Assembly (NCBI RefSeq): GCF_003439125.1
Contig: NZ_QSUU01000004.1
Coordinates: 62,001 to 126,000, forward strand
Direction of reading: 5' to 3'
From: Collinsella sp. OM04-5
Lineage (GTDB): Bacteria > Actinomycetota > Coriobacteriia > Coriobacteriales > Coriobacteriaceae
DNA: 64,000 nt
Shown here one piece after another: positions 53,773-64,000 of this stretch. A program made the position numbers and the translations under genes. The notes beneath the pieces were generated by a model. The model saw only the letters and a program-made list of their open reading frames with translations, was not told the DNA's origin and did no database searches. How positions within the stretch are numbered: the first letter of the stretch is position 1; each line of letters opens with the position of its first letter.

Positions 53773-54810
53773 CTAAAGACCGCTGTCCCAGTGCCGAATC
53801 ACGAATTCTCGCAGGTCGTTCTGCCGCTTTTGGAACGCTTCGCTTCGGTCGCACTTAAGGCCTATCGCGAGTGCGATGGCGTTCATCGCCCGGTGCAATT
53901 GCAGCTGATGGGCAAACTGAGTCCCGGTGAGAACGATCATCCTAAAGCCCAGCGCGCTCAGCACGGTCATGCGCTCCGCATCCGACGCGCTGCGCTGTTT
54001 ATCAAGATGGTCCGAACCGTTGTATTCAATCCCCGTACCGCTCGCAGGCGCATATACGTCGATCTCGAAAAACCCGGCCTTTGCGAGATACTTGAACTCG
54101 TTGGGAACATCGACCCGATGGTTGAGCTCAACCTTGACGTATCCTAGCCCGCCCTGGGAACGTTTTGCTACGACCATGATTGTGGTAGCCGTCTCCATGG
54201 GCGATCGCGCGCCATCGTGCACGCGCTTGAGCACGGCGGCCGCGCGTATGGCCCCCTGACGAGATCGGTTCTCATTGCAATAGGCAATCAAGTCGGCAAC
54301 GGTATACCTCTGCCCCATCTCGATATAATCGCCTGTCGACAGATGATTCAGATGGTATCGGGCACAGATTTCGTAGCCATATTCCAACTGCTCGGGCTCG
54401 CTCATCCACGAACCCGCCTGGACAAAGCACATGACCTCATCAACCACCAGAAGGCCCTCTGCCACCTCGATAAGATGCCCTGGAGGTACCGGCGCCCCAA
54501 ACACATGGCACCTAAATCCAGCCGGCGTCGAGCGCTCAAAATCGAAGTTGACGAGCGTATCGATATGATTGAGCTCTTCTCGTGGAATACCAAGCGAAAC
54601 CAGATAGTCAGTAGCGATCCCAACTGCCGTCGAAGCCCTCAGCCCCTTGGCATCGAGTCCCAATTTGGGCAGGCTCGCGGTCGGCTCCGCCTCGTTAGCA
54701 AGCGAGTCCTCATCGTATAGACTGCTTGCTCGCGAGAGCGGCTCGGACGGGCGCGCCACGTTGTGGTACAGCCAGGCAGTCTTATGGGACAGGACGATCG
54801 GCAGGTCCAT
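53773..54810 (-). CDS. Nuclease-fold (DUF559/Vsr-like) protein of unknown role
   Basis: A 345-residue soluble protein. The C-terminal third looks like a PD-(D/E)xK-type nuclease fold of the DUF559 sort: KAGFFEIDVYAPASGTGIEYNG (acid in EIDV, then IEYNG) followed by a helix with SASDAERMTVLSALGFRMIVLT. The N-terminal half (about 60-160) has HVFGAPVPPGHLIEVAEGLLVVDEVMCFVQAGSWMS, which recurs in a group of Coriobacteria proteins I know only as hypothetical. One catalytic residue set is incomplete by eye, so activity is unsure. It is bracketed by near-identical P palindromes. Confidence 0.68.
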   Translation of the reverse strand: MDLPIVLSHKTAWLYHNVARPSEPLSRASSLYDEDSLANEAEPTASLPKLGLDAKGLRASTAVGIATDYLVSLGIPREELNHIDTLVNFDFERSTPAGFRCHVFGAPVPPGHLIEVAEGLLVVDEVMCFVQAGSWMSEPEQLEYGYEICARYHLNHLSTGDYIEMGQRYTVADLIAYCNENRSRQGAIRAAAVLKRVHDGARSPMETATTIMVVAKRSQGGLGYVKVELNHRVDVPNEFKYLAKAGFFEIDVYAPASGTGIEYNGSDHLDKQRSASDAERMTVLSALGFRMIVLTGTQFAHQLQLHRAMNAIALAIGLKCDRSEAFQKRQNDLREFVIRHWDSGL

Positions 54811-54911
54811 GAGCCCTCCAATGGAGTCGGATAACCAACCTTATTCCCCTGCCCACGGGTCCGCACACCTTCGTGCGCAAGAAAGCGATTCCACCCGGTC
54901 GAGTGGTAGAA

Positions 54912-54976
54912 AAACCATCACAACATTCGATGCTTTTCCCGTTTTTGGCAAAAAACGTCGAATGTTGTGATGGTTT
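54912..54976. repeat. Dispersed palindrome family P, copy 4
   Basis: Perfect 19-bp arms AAACCATCACAACATTCGA/TCGAATGTTGTGATGGTTT around a 27-bp inner segment. Confidence 0.9.
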
Positions 54977-55055
54977 GAGGCGAGGTGAGGGGCACGAAGA
55001 GGTCAAAGCATTGTGCTCGGAGCGTGACTTTTTCACCCCGATGCCAGCACAAACC

Positions 55056-55086
55056 TTGACTCTACAATCGTTGTAGGGTTTTCACT
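55056..55086 (+). promoter_or_regulatory. MerR-type promoter/operator of MATE gene
   Basis: -35 TTGACT (55056), a 19-bp spacer containing the palindrome CTACAATCGTTGTAG (55062-55076) and a weak -10 TTCACT (55081-55086). An over-long spacer with a centred palindrome is how MerR-family activators arrange efflux promoters. Confidence 0.55.
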
Positions 55087-55126
55087 ACACTGGTACGTAA
55101 ACAAACCCAGCCAGAAAGCCCCGCCC

Positions 55127-56473
55127 ATGGAACACGACCTCACACGCGGCAATGTCCTCAAGACCATCGCGGTCTTTGCCCTGCCCTATATGCTCTCGTA
55201 CTTTTTGCAGATGCTCTACGGCATGGCCGATCTGTACATGATGGGGCAGTTTAGCGGCGCTGCCGGCATCACCGCCGTGGGCAATGGCGCGCAGACGCTC
55301 TATATCATTACCGTGGCGCTTGTGGGCCTGGCCATGGGAACGACGGTCATCGTCGGCCACGCCGTGGGTTCGCGCCGCTTTGACCGCGCCGAGGCTGCCA
55401 TCGGCAACACCATCACGCTCTTTATGGGCGTCTCGGTGGTGCTGGCCGCTGTCCTGCTCGCACTGTGCCCGCAGATCGTGGCACTCATTGGCACGCCAGT
55501 CGAAGCGGTCGAAGGCACTGCCGCCTACCTGCGCATCTGCTTTGTCGGCATTCCGTTTATCGCCGCATACAACATCCTCTCGGCCATCTTTCGCGGCCTG
55601 GGCGATTCGCGCTCGCCCATGTACGTGATCGGCGTGGCATGCATCATCAACATCGCACTCGATTTTCTGTTTATCGGCCACATGGGACTCGGTCCCGTAG
55701 GCGCGGCACTCGGCACGGTAACCGCCCAGACGGCAAGCGTTGCCCTTGCGCTCGTGTGGCTCAAGAGCCGCCGCACGAACATTCACGTTAAGCGCAGCGA
55801 CCTGCGTCCCCAGCCCGAGGTGCTCGGCAGCATTCTTAAGATCGGCGTGCCCGTGGCCGTACAGGACGGCTGCATCCAGGTGGCGTTTATGTTTATCACC
55901 GTCATCGCCAACCACCGAGGGCTCGTCGACGCCGCCGCCGTGGGCCTGGTCGAGAAGATGATCAGCTTTTTATTCATTGTGCCGAGTTCCATGGGCGCCA
56001 CCGTCAGCGCACTCACGGCGCAAAACGCCGGCGCGGGCAAGGGCGACCGCGCGCGTCAGGTGCTCAAGGACGCCATGACGATCTCGGTAGTGTACGGCTG
56101 CCTGATCACGGTGCTGATGTGGCTGGTGGCGCCGGCGTTTATCGGCTTTTTTGCCAAGGACGCTGCAGTAGTCGCCGCCGGCACCGGCTATATGCGCAGC
56201 TACATTTTCGACGCGATTTTTGCCGGCATCCACATTTGCTTTAGCGGCTTTTTCGCTGCATACGGCAAGAGCTACATCGGCTTTGCGCACAACGTGCTGG
56301 CGGTGGCGCTCATTCGCGTGCCGGGCGCGTGGCTGCTGTCGAACGCCTATTCCGATACGTTGTTTCCCATGGGCATCGCTTCGCCGTGCGGGTCCATTCT
56401 GTCGGCGGTCATTTGCGTGATTGCATTTACCGTACTCAACCGCCGCGGGGCTTTTGACAAGTTGGTGGCGTAG
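55127..56473 (+). CDS. MATE-family efflux transporter
   Basis: A 448-residue transporter with 12 predicted membrane helices in two homologous halves, exporting cationic drugs or metabolites using Na+ or H+. The N-terminal LTRGNVLKTIAVFALPYMLSYFLQMLYGMADLYMMGQFSG, ALGTVTAQTAS and the second-half GIPVAVQ-like LKIGVPVAVQDGCIQ segment are family features. It resembles NorM/DinF-type Firmicutes members. Its promoter looks MerR-regulated; the regulator gene is not in the window. Confidence 0.93.
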   Translation: MEHDLTRGNVLKTIAVFALPYMLSYFLQMLYGMADLYMMGQFSGAAGITAVGNGAQTLYIITVALVGLAMGTTVIVGHAVGSRRFDRAEAAIGNTITLFMGVSVVLAAVLLALCPQIVALIGTPVEAVEGTAAYLRICFVGIPFIAAYNILSAIFRGLGDSRSPMYVIGVACIINIALDFLFIGHMGLGPVGAALGTVTAQTASVALALVWLKSRRTNIHVKRSDLRPQPEVLGSILKIGVPVAVQDGCIQVAFMFITVIANHRGLVDAAAVGLVEKMISFLFIVPSSMGATVSALTAQNAGAGKGDRARQVLKDAMTISVVYGCLITVLMWLVAPAFIGFFAKDAAVVAAGTGYMRSYIFDAIFAGIHICFSGFFAAYGKSYIGFAHNVLAVALIRVPGAWLLSNAYSDTLFPMGIASPCGSILSAVICVIAFTVLNRRGAFDKLVA

Positions 56474-56475
56474 CG

Positions 56476-56571
56476 GGGCAACGCGAGATTGCCCTGATCG
56501 ATGACATCATCAGCGACGACCCGGCAACCTACGTGACGCAGATCACGGTGCCGGTTGCCCCAGCAAAGTAA
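56476..56571 (+). pseudogene. Possible C-terminal remnant of a lost gene
   Basis: A frame without start codon directly after the MATE gene reads REIALIDDIISDDPATYVTQ and ends PVAPAK before TAA. The composition is protein-like, but it is only about 30 residues and no family is recognised. It may be the tail of a deleted gene or chance. Confidence 0.3.
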
Positions 56572-56609
56572 GAACCGCCCGGAAGGCATCGTGCTTCCGG
56601 GCGGTTCTT
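56570..56609. terminator. Bidirectional terminator between MATE and ligA
   Basis: Perfect 16-bp arms AAGAACCGCCCGGAAG/CTTCCGGGCGGTTCTT with eight loop bases between convergent genes. Confidence 0.85.
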
Positions 56610-56628
56610 CAATTTGGTTATCGACGCC

Positions 56629-58890
<2,262 letters not shown>

Positions 58891-59040
58891 CTAGAGTACC
58901 ACCGGTCGCAATGAGGCCGAATAGCGGTCTCGAACCGCACCGAATCGGCAGCCGCCAGACTGGGGTGGATCGCGCGATCAAACCATGCCCCTGTCAGTTC
59001 CAAATGATCCGTTTTCCTCCGTCCCCAACGGATCAATAAG

Positions 59041-59074
59041 AAAAAAGGGCTGTCCCACGTTGATGGGACAGCCC
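59041..59074 (-). terminator. Terminator of htrA-type gene
   Basis: GGGCTGTCCCA/TGGGACAGCCC (59047-59074), followed by TTTTTTC on the minus strand. Confidence 0.88.
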
Positions 59075-59105
59075 CCTCTGGCATCGGTATGTGTGGAGTG
59101 GCTCG

Positions 59106-60575
59106 TTAGTAACCCTGGCCGTAGCCTTGACTCTGGCCCTGCCCTTGCTTGCCCAGCAGTTCCTCCAGATACTGGCGCAGCTGCTCGTCGGTAATACCGC
59201 CGTTGCCGGTGTCGGTCGCGCTGTCGTCCTGCTGCTGATTCTGCAGCTTCTCATCGGAACCCAGCTCGACGGTAACCTTTTTCTCTTCCTTGCCGCGCAT
59301 GAGCGTGATCTCGACCTTCTCACCCACCTCGTGGCTGCGCAGCGCGATGATCAGGCCATCGGCGCTCGTAATCTCGTCATCGCCCAGCTTGGTGATGACG
59401 TCGCCCTCCTGGATACCGGCCTTGGCGGCGGGGCCGTCCTCGACGACGCTCGCCACATACGCGCCACTATCGGTGCTCAGCTTGTTGGTGCGGGCGTTGA
59501 GCGCGTTGACGCTCGAAAGCGTGGCGCCCAGGTACGGATGCACCGGCGTCTTGCCGTCGATGATCTGGTCGGCAATGTTCTTGGCGTAGTTAACGGGAAT
59601 AGCAAAGCCCACGCCCGAGCTGGAGCCCGAATAGCTCTCGATGAGCGAGTTGATACCCACCAGCTCACCGTTGTCGTTAACGAGCGCGCCGCCGGAGTTG
59701 CCCGGGTTGATGGCGGCATCGGTCTGGATCATGTTGGCATAGATGGTGTTACCGTTGGTAGAGCTCATGGCCGTGGAGCGATACAGCGCCGACACGATAC
59801 CCGTGGAGACAGACTGCTCGTTGCCGAACGGCGAGCCGATCGCCATGACCCACTCGCCCACGTTGAGCTTGGAAGAGTCGCCGATCTCGATCGGCGTGAG
59901 CTTAGAGGCGTCAGCATCCTTGAGCTTGATGACGGCTAGGTCGCTCGAAGCATCGTTGCCCACGAACTCGGCCTCGTAGGTGGTGCCGTCGTCCATGGTC
60001 ACCACGTACTGGTCATAGCCATCGACCACGTGGTTGTTGGTGAGGATGTGGCCCTCGGTATCGAGCACAACGCCCGAACCGACGCTGCCCGAGCCGTCCG
60101 ACTCGTCGGCAGACTGCGAAAGCGAGCCATTCTGGCCGCCGCTCGAAGTGGCGGTAATGGAAACCACGGAGGGCAGCGCCTTGGCAGAGACGGCCTCGGC
60201 CAGCGTGGTGTCCTCGGAGTCGATCGTAATCTTTTGCGTCGATGAACCCGAAGCACCCGCCGTCACGGCATTCTTTCCGCTGCCAATGTTGAGCGTGCCA
60301 CTCATAATGAGCGCAATGACCAGCAGGGCGCCGCATGCACAGCCGGCGAGCGCCGTAATAAAGATCGGCAGCTTTTTGGTCTTAGTCTTGACCACGGTGT
60401 GCTTGTTTACAACCTGCTGGCTGCCCAGCGGCTTTCCGGTCTGCGTGTCGTAGGCCTGCACGTAAGGAATGTTACTGCCATCGGCAGGCGTCGACTCCAC
60501 CTGCACGCGCGGCTGCTGCTGGGTCTCGCCGGCGTTGCCCGCATCCTGGGGACGCTGGGAATCGTACTCGCTCAT
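59106..60575 (-). CDS. HtrA/DegP-type membrane-anchored serine protease
   Basis: A 489-residue protease facing the outside of the membrane, acting in protein quality control. A hydrophilic N-terminus is followed by one membrane helix (LPIFITALAGCACGALLVIALIM), a linker, then the trypsin-like domain with the catalytic triad His182 (TNNHVVDG), Asp212 (SSDLAVIKL) and Ser294 (NPGNSGGAL). One PDZ domain follows (SGAYVASVVEDGPAAKAGIQEGDVI) and a Gln/Gly-rich tail. ATG 60575 follows AAAGGAT. It is the usual Gram-positive HtrA layout. Confidence 0.93.
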   Translation of the reverse strand: MSEYDSQRPQDAGNAGETQQQPRVQVESTPADGSNIPYVQAYDTQTGKPLGSQQVVNKHTVVKTKTKKLPIFITALAGCACGALLVIALIMSGTLNIGSGKNAVTAGASGSSTQKITIDSEDTTLAEAVSAKALPSVVSITATSSGGQNGSLSQSADESDGSGSVGSGVVLDTEGHILTNNHVVDGYDQYVVTMDDGTTYEAEFVGNDASSDLAVIKLKDADASKLTPIEIGDSSKLNVGEWVMAIGSPFGNEQSVSTGIVSALYRSTAMSSTNGNTIYANMIQTDAAINPGNSGGALVNDNGELVGINSLIESYSGSSSGVGFAIPVNYAKNIADQIIDGKTPVHPYLGATLSSVNALNARTNKLSTDSGAYVASVVEDGPAAKAGIQEGDVITKLGDDEITSADGLIIALRSHEVGEKVEITLMRGKEEKKVTVELGSDEKLQNQQQDDSATDTGNGGITDEQLRQYLEELLGKQGQGQSQGYGQGY

Positions 60576-60605
60576 AGCTGCGATCCTTTCGTCAAATAAC
60601 CAAAG

Positions 60606-60629
60606 GCCCGCCAAACATGTGGCGGGCCA
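60606..60629 (-). terminator. Terminator after the secreted-protein trio
   Basis: GGCCCGCCA/TGGCGGGCC; on the minus strand it is followed by a T-rich TTTGGTTATTT. Confidence 0.75.
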
Positions 60630-60747
60630 TCATTGTTCACGTTGAGTTGTACCCCAAGCTGGGCAGTCCCGAGCACTAGATGCCAAGATTTCAGCTTTGC
60701 TTAAGTAATGACATGCTTATAGGCCAATTCGTTTTATGCCGTCATGT

Positions 60748-61332
60748 CTATTCGATATAACAGTCGATAGCAAAGCTATATGTTGAATCGTTAATGAAGT
60801 CCGTAATCGTCGCGCCCATGCCTGATCCGCACGTCCACTTATCCTTCTCCGCGTCGTATGGCGTTGGCCCCCACCCCGTTCCATATGATGCTTCGCCTTC
60901 TGCGAAGTAGTTCATCACATATTTATCTTTCTGCATGAGCGCATACCAAGCGTTTGCATACATCACAAGCGGATCGATTTGGACTATCGAGTACTTTCCG
61001 GAACGAATCTCAATTTCTGTTTTATCGTTATAATAAGCGACTGTGAGCTCAATCTTGGCAAGCAGCGGCAACGTTTCATCTGATTCCCTCTGGATTGTTA
61101 TGACATCACCGGCCATAGCGTCGGCAGACACAGTTTTGCTCTCTGGCGTGAAAATAGTCTCTCTGCTTCTTGTTCGCGTTTTTTCATTGCCATTTTCATC
61201 TCTGACCACCGTGTCGACCACGAGCGTCAATCGCTTCTGAGCGTCCGGCAACTCCACGGCTTCTGCCATCCCGGCTCGCATCAAAATAGGAGCCCCCGCC
61301 ATCAGACCTAAGAACTGCTTTCTATCAATCAT
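60748..61332 (-). CDS. Putative secreted protein of unknown function
   Basis: A 194-residue protein with a signal-like N-terminus, RKQFLGLMAGAPILMRAGMAEA, beginning MIDRKQF. The mature part is beta-rich. No family is recognised. It is the last of three closely spaced low-GC genes (3 bp after the previous stop) with a papain-like protease first, so it may be a substrate, immunity protein or partner of that protease. Confidence 0.65.
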   Translation of the reverse strand: MIDRKQFLGLMAGAPILMRAGMAEAVELPDAQKRLTLVVDTVVRDENGNEKTRTRSRETIFTPESKTVSADAMAGDVITIQRESDETLPLLAKIELTVAYYNDKTEIEIRSGKYSIVQIDPLVMYANAWYALMQKDKYVMNYFAEGEASYGTGWGPTPYDAEKDKWTCGSGMGATITDFINDSTYSFAIDCYIE

Positions 61333-61335
61333 TCT

Positions 61336-61692
61336 TCATTCCCCTTGTCTACTTGATTTGACTTTCTCAGCTGAATGGGGATACAGAACAGTCCCGTCAA
61401 GTTCCTTATCTTCCACAAAAACTAGAATCCATTTATCACCTGCTTTCAACCCTGAGACATATCCGGAACTTGACTTACGGCGCATATCGATTCTCTTACG
61501 GCAACCACTTGGCATAAGCGCCTCAAATTGCCCGTTATGAACATCCGATAGAGCGCGCACCTCGACTGCAACAACCGTGTCGTTTTCTCCCCCATTAGTC
61601 GCCCTTAACAGAAAGAAGCTCGCTGCGGTGAGCAAAGCAAAGGAAAGCACCAATAGGAGCATTGCCCTTCGAATGAACTTGTCGCCGTTCAC
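61336..61692 (-). CDS. Small membrane-anchored protein, unknown
   Basis: About 118 residues with one N-terminal membrane helix (AMLLLVLSFALLTAASFFLL) and a small soluble domain. The start is probably GTG 61692, overlapping the end of the preceding gene; a TTG at 61713 would add seven residues. The middle gene of the low-GC trio. Function unknown. Confidence 0.6.
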   Translation of the reverse strand: MNGDKFIRRAMLLLVLSFALLTAASFFLLRATNGGENDTVVAVEVRALSDVHNGQFEALMPSGCRKRIDMRRKSSSGYVSGLKAGDKWILVFVEDKELDGTVLYPHSAEKVKSSRQGE

Positions 61693-61700
61693 GAGTACAA

Positions 61701-62828
61701 TCAACCCTTGCAATATGTGCCATCGTGAGACGTGTAAATTGATACGTCATATGGAAGAAACTGTAGCTGGTTTGTCCATCCATTCCAAACAACAAGCAGG
61801 TACTTCTTGGCATTCGAGTATGTGTTATGCATTGCCACGTAGCCCACAACTGCCATTGCGTGCCCGCTGCCATTTGACCGGAGCCTTCCAGAGAAAATAC
61901 TCAGATTCCCCGAGTCGGTATTCACCCTAAAGGAATCCCATGACGGATACCAAACGAATGACGTCTCAAGCTCCTTGCCTCGTCTTGCACAAAACTCCTT
62001 TAAGGCCGGAGCGGGTTTATCAGGAGAAGTCTTGCCTTGAGTAAAGTACAGACCAGTCGCTTGATCATATTTCTTTTCTTCTTCTTCCCATGTCCCCGAC
62101 AGCCTCCAAAGCTCCGAGTATAAATCGGACAATTTAAGGCGGTTCAAAGTCACATAGTGACTGCTAACTGCAAACATTGCCGAAACAGCGCAAGCATAAG
62201 TCCCCGTTTCTTTGATAACTTCTGTTTGCGTTGGCGTTATTATTCCCGAAACCGTTTTGCTCGCATCAACAACATATCCCTGTTTATACAAATCCTTGGC
62301 AGATACAAAAACGTCATCGAAATGTTCCGGCGATCCGCTGCGATTGCCTCCCGAGGACAATTTATTTGGTACTTTTTTTCCACTTGCGTCTAAAACAATG
62401 TTTTTATCTAAGTCGGCAACGCCAACAGTTAGCTCGTCAATCTTTAACGCAACGACGTTATCCGAGGATGCGAGGAGTGCAATTTCTTCGCTTGCACTCT
62501 CGATAGGTAAAAGAGCGTTCGGAGCCAAGCAGTATTCGCTGATCCACCAAGATCGCTCTGAATCAAATACGACGTAGCCATAGTTAACGTCATCCCGCTT
62601 CGCACGAACGATATACCCGATTGATTCCCCATCGGAATTCACCATTTTTACTGGGTCACAAGCGGTCACCGGCTCATCCGATACATCATCAAAGAAAGCC
62701 TGCGCTTGCTCCACAGCTATTTGCGGTGTGACACGGACCAAGTCGTCGTCTCCAAAAACCAACCTTGGAGACATCAGGGCGGCAAGCAACACTATGAATC
62801 CGACAATCACCTTTCTCGAATAACGCAT
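61701..62828 (-). CDS. Secreted papain-like cysteine protease (C10/C39-like)
   Basis: A 375-residue exported protein. A signal peptide (about 1-30, KVIVGFIVLLAALMSPRLVFG) and a propeptide-like N-terminal part (TPQIAVEQAQAFFDDV..VNYGYVVFDSERSWWIS) resemble streptopain prodomains. The predicted catalytic residues are Cys213 (GTYACAVSAMFAV), His323 (GSGHAMAVVGY) and Asn349 (VVWNGWTN), in the expected order. GGAGG precedes ATG 62828. It is AT-richer than its surroundings, suggesting transfer. The substrate and role are unknown. Confidence 0.75.
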   Translation of the reverse strand: MRYSRKVIVGFIVLLAALMSPRLVFGDDDLVRVTPQIAVEQAQAFFDDVSDEPVTACDPVKMVNSDGESIGYIVRAKRDDVNYGYVVFDSERSWWISEYCLAPNALLPIESASEEIALLASSDNVVALKIDELTVGVADLDKNIVLDASGKKVPNKLSSGGNRSGSPEHFDDVFVSAKDLYKQGYVVDASKTVSGIITPTQTEVIKETGTYACAVSAMFAVSSHYVTLNRLKLSDLYSELWRLSGTWEEEEKKYDQATGLYFTQGKTSPDKPAPALKEFCARRGKELETSFVWYPSWDSFRVNTDSGNLSIFSGRLRSNGSGHAMAVVGYVAMHNTYSNAKKYLLVVWNGWTNQLQFLPYDVSIYTSHDGTYCKG

Positions 62829-62962
62829 TTCTTCCTCCATCCGTGTAGTAGGGAGATACGGTAACTAAATGATATTCTCTAGATAGTGTTATACGTTTGA
62901 TATTGTTTTTACTGACACACTTTTAATCGGTGAAAGGTCTTCTTTTCGCCCTAAACGAGAAA

Positions 62963-62990
62963 AGGGTACTGGAGAAATCTCCGGTACCCT
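62963..62990 (-). terminator. Terminator of glnR-like gene
   Basis: AGGGTACTGGAGA/TCTCCGGTACCCT (one wobble); on the minus strand TTTTCTCG follows. Confidence 0.8.
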
Positions 62991-63012
62991 CACATTGCCC
63001 TCTATTTACTTG

Positions 63013-63675
63013 CTAGTCCTTAAACAGATAGCCCACGCCGCGGACGGTGGTGATGTGCGCCGCGATCTGCGGGCCCACCTTGGAGCGGATGCGTCGGATA
63101 TGCACGTCGACGGTGCGCGTACCGCCGCAGTACTCAAAGCCCCACACGCGGTGCAGCAGTACCTCGCGGCTGTAGGCGCGGTTGGGATGCGTCGCCAAAA
63201 AACTCAGCAGCGAGTACTCCATCAGCGTCAGGTCAATGGGCTCGCTATCGAGTGTCACCTGGTAGGTGGCCAGGTTGATCTCAAGGTTATCGATGTTGAG
63301 CACATCATCGGAGGCGACGGGCTCCTCCTCGCCCATCAGACGCTGTGCACGAGCCTTGAGCTCGTTGGGCGTCGCCGTGGGACATACAAAGTCGGCATGC
63401 GCATGATTCGGCAGGCGCAGGGTGCCGAGCGCCTCGTCGTCGACGATCACCAGCATGGGAACACCGCCGCGATCGTCGAGCCACTTGGCAATCTGATCGA
63501 TGCGGTCGCTGCGGATGCCATCGGAATCGAGGATCAGCAGGTCAAAGTCGTGCGCCGCAGTTGGCGAATCGGGGGTGGCCAGACTCACCTCGACACCCAG
63601 GGTGGTCGTCAAGCTGCGGGCAAACTCGTGGAAGCGCGTCGTGCGCGCCATGAACAGGGCACTCTTTTCGGACAT
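63013..63675 (-). CDS. OmpR-type orphan response regulator, GlnR-like
   Basis: A 220-residue DNA-binding regulator. The N-terminal receiver-like domain is degenerate: one aspartate in LLILDSDG, but the usual acidic pair near the N-terminus (MSEKSALFMARTTR) is absent, as in actinobacterial GlnR, which works without phosphorylation. The C-terminal winged helix is typical (LTLMEYSLLSFLATHPNRAYSREVLLHRVWGFEYCGGTRTVDVHIRRIRSKVG). GGAGG precedes ATG 63675. It lies 50 bp after glnA, a strong context for nitrogen control. No sensor kinase is adjacent. Confidence 0.82.
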   Translation of the reverse strand: MSEKSALFMARTTRFHEFARSLTTTLGVEVSLATPDSPTAAHDFDLLILDSDGIRSDRIDQIAKWLDDRGGVPMLVIVDDEALGTLRLPNHAHADFVCPTATPNELKARAQRLMGEEEPVASDDVLNIDNLEINLATYQVTLDSEPIDLTLMEYSLLSFLATHPNRAYSREVLLHRVWGFEYCGGTRTVDVHIRRIRSKVGPQIAAHITTVRGVGYLFKD

Positions 63676-63725
63676 ATCGGCCTCCAAAGAAATGAGCTCA
63701 ATCGTACTGGGACAAGCCAGCGCGA

Positions 63726-64000
63726 TTAGGAGTTCGCCAGGTAGTGCTTGATCTCCCATTCGGTGATCGTGGACTCAAACTTATGCCACTCGTCGCGCTT
63801 CTTTTTGAGGAAGAAGCTATGGATGTGCTCGCCGAGGGCATCCTTCATAAACTGCGAGTCCTCAAACACGTCGAGCGCCTCTTTGAGCGAGCGCGGCAGC
63901 GGCGCGTAACCGGCCTCGAGCATCTGACGGCCGGTGAGCTTGAGCGTCTCGGCCGTTGCCTCGGGCGGGAGCTCCAGCTTGCGCTCGATGCCGTCGAGAC
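63726..64000 (-). CDS. glnA: Glutamine synthetase type I, C-terminal part
   Basis: The last 91 residues of a GSI. LPRSLKEALDVFEDSQFMKDALGEHIHSFFLKKKRDEWHKFESTITEWEIKHYL is the conserved C-terminus of the family. The rest lies beyond the right edge. It is directly upstream of the GlnR-like regulator on the same strand. Confidence 0.93.
   Translation of the reverse strand, partial: LDGIERKLELPPEATAETLKLTGRQMLEAGYAPLPRSLKEALDVFEDSQFMKDALGEHIHSFFLKKKRDEWHKFESTITEWEIKHYLANS

Larger units (their letters stand above)
54811..55126. other. Intergenic region with P palindrome and MerR-type promoter
   Basis: 316 bp between divergent genes. It holds family P copy 4 (54912-54976) and the promoter of the MATE gene (55056-55086). 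Confidence 0.6.

Overview
The window is a GC-rich (about 60 %) bacterial chromosome segment that looks like a human-gut Coriobacteriia, most probably Collinsella. This follows from gene content and protein style: a MurT/GatD lipid II amidation enzyme, GatCAB, a SARP-type regulator, type III and type I glutamine synthetases with an orphan OmpR/GlnR-like regulator, class C sortase pili and a MoaC-MobB enzyme. No rRNA, CRISPR array, phage or insertion sequence was seen. RNA genes are one tRNA-Glu and the tmRNA.

Layout. 1-1809: two iron-type dehydrogenases (gldA cut by the window edge, and an alcohol dehydrogenase). 2310-6652: two related helical-repeat proteins and a single-chain MurT-GatD enzyme. 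6944-7020: tRNA-Glu. 7239-9326: type III glutamine synthetase. 9753-13979: a methionine/folate operon with metF, a detached MetH reactivation domain and metH. 14088-17138: UPF0210 protein, a methyltransferase and YhbY. 17209-24524: SARP regulator, then amino-sugar and PTS genes (nagB, EIIA, glmM) and rpsI-rplM. 24682-28130: patatin-like lipase, a repeat-rich gap, ssrA, a small unknown protein and a PIN toxin-antitoxin pair. 28269-35507: a probable iron block, made of a P1B ATPase plus small membrane protein resembling ferrosome (Fez) genes, then two ABC half-transporters divergent from an AraC regulator. 35786-39287: gatCAB. 39584-47936: a sortase-pilus locus whose large surface protein is split by a poly-G tract. 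48475-56571: HAD phosphatase, MFS transporter, moaC-mobB, moaA, a nuclease-like protein and a MATE pump. 56629-64000: ligA, an HtrA protease, a low-GC trio around a secreted papain-like protease, a GlnR-like regulator and the end of glnA.

The strongest leads are (i) the ten-G tract that puts the pilus-associated adhesin out of frame, typical of phase variation; (ii) the Fez-like pair, whose upstream palindrome has a near-copy between the ABC operon and its AraC regulator, which suggests one metal-responsive regulon; (iii) the natural MurT-GatD and MoaC-MobB fusions; and (iv) an unusual density of intergenic palindromes: two dispersed families sharing the same outer sequence, three large nested inverted repeats, a 62-bp tandem hairpin array and an 80-bp duplicated hairpin.

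Start codons were chosen by ribosome-binding site and family length. Functions come from motifs read by eye; no database search was run.
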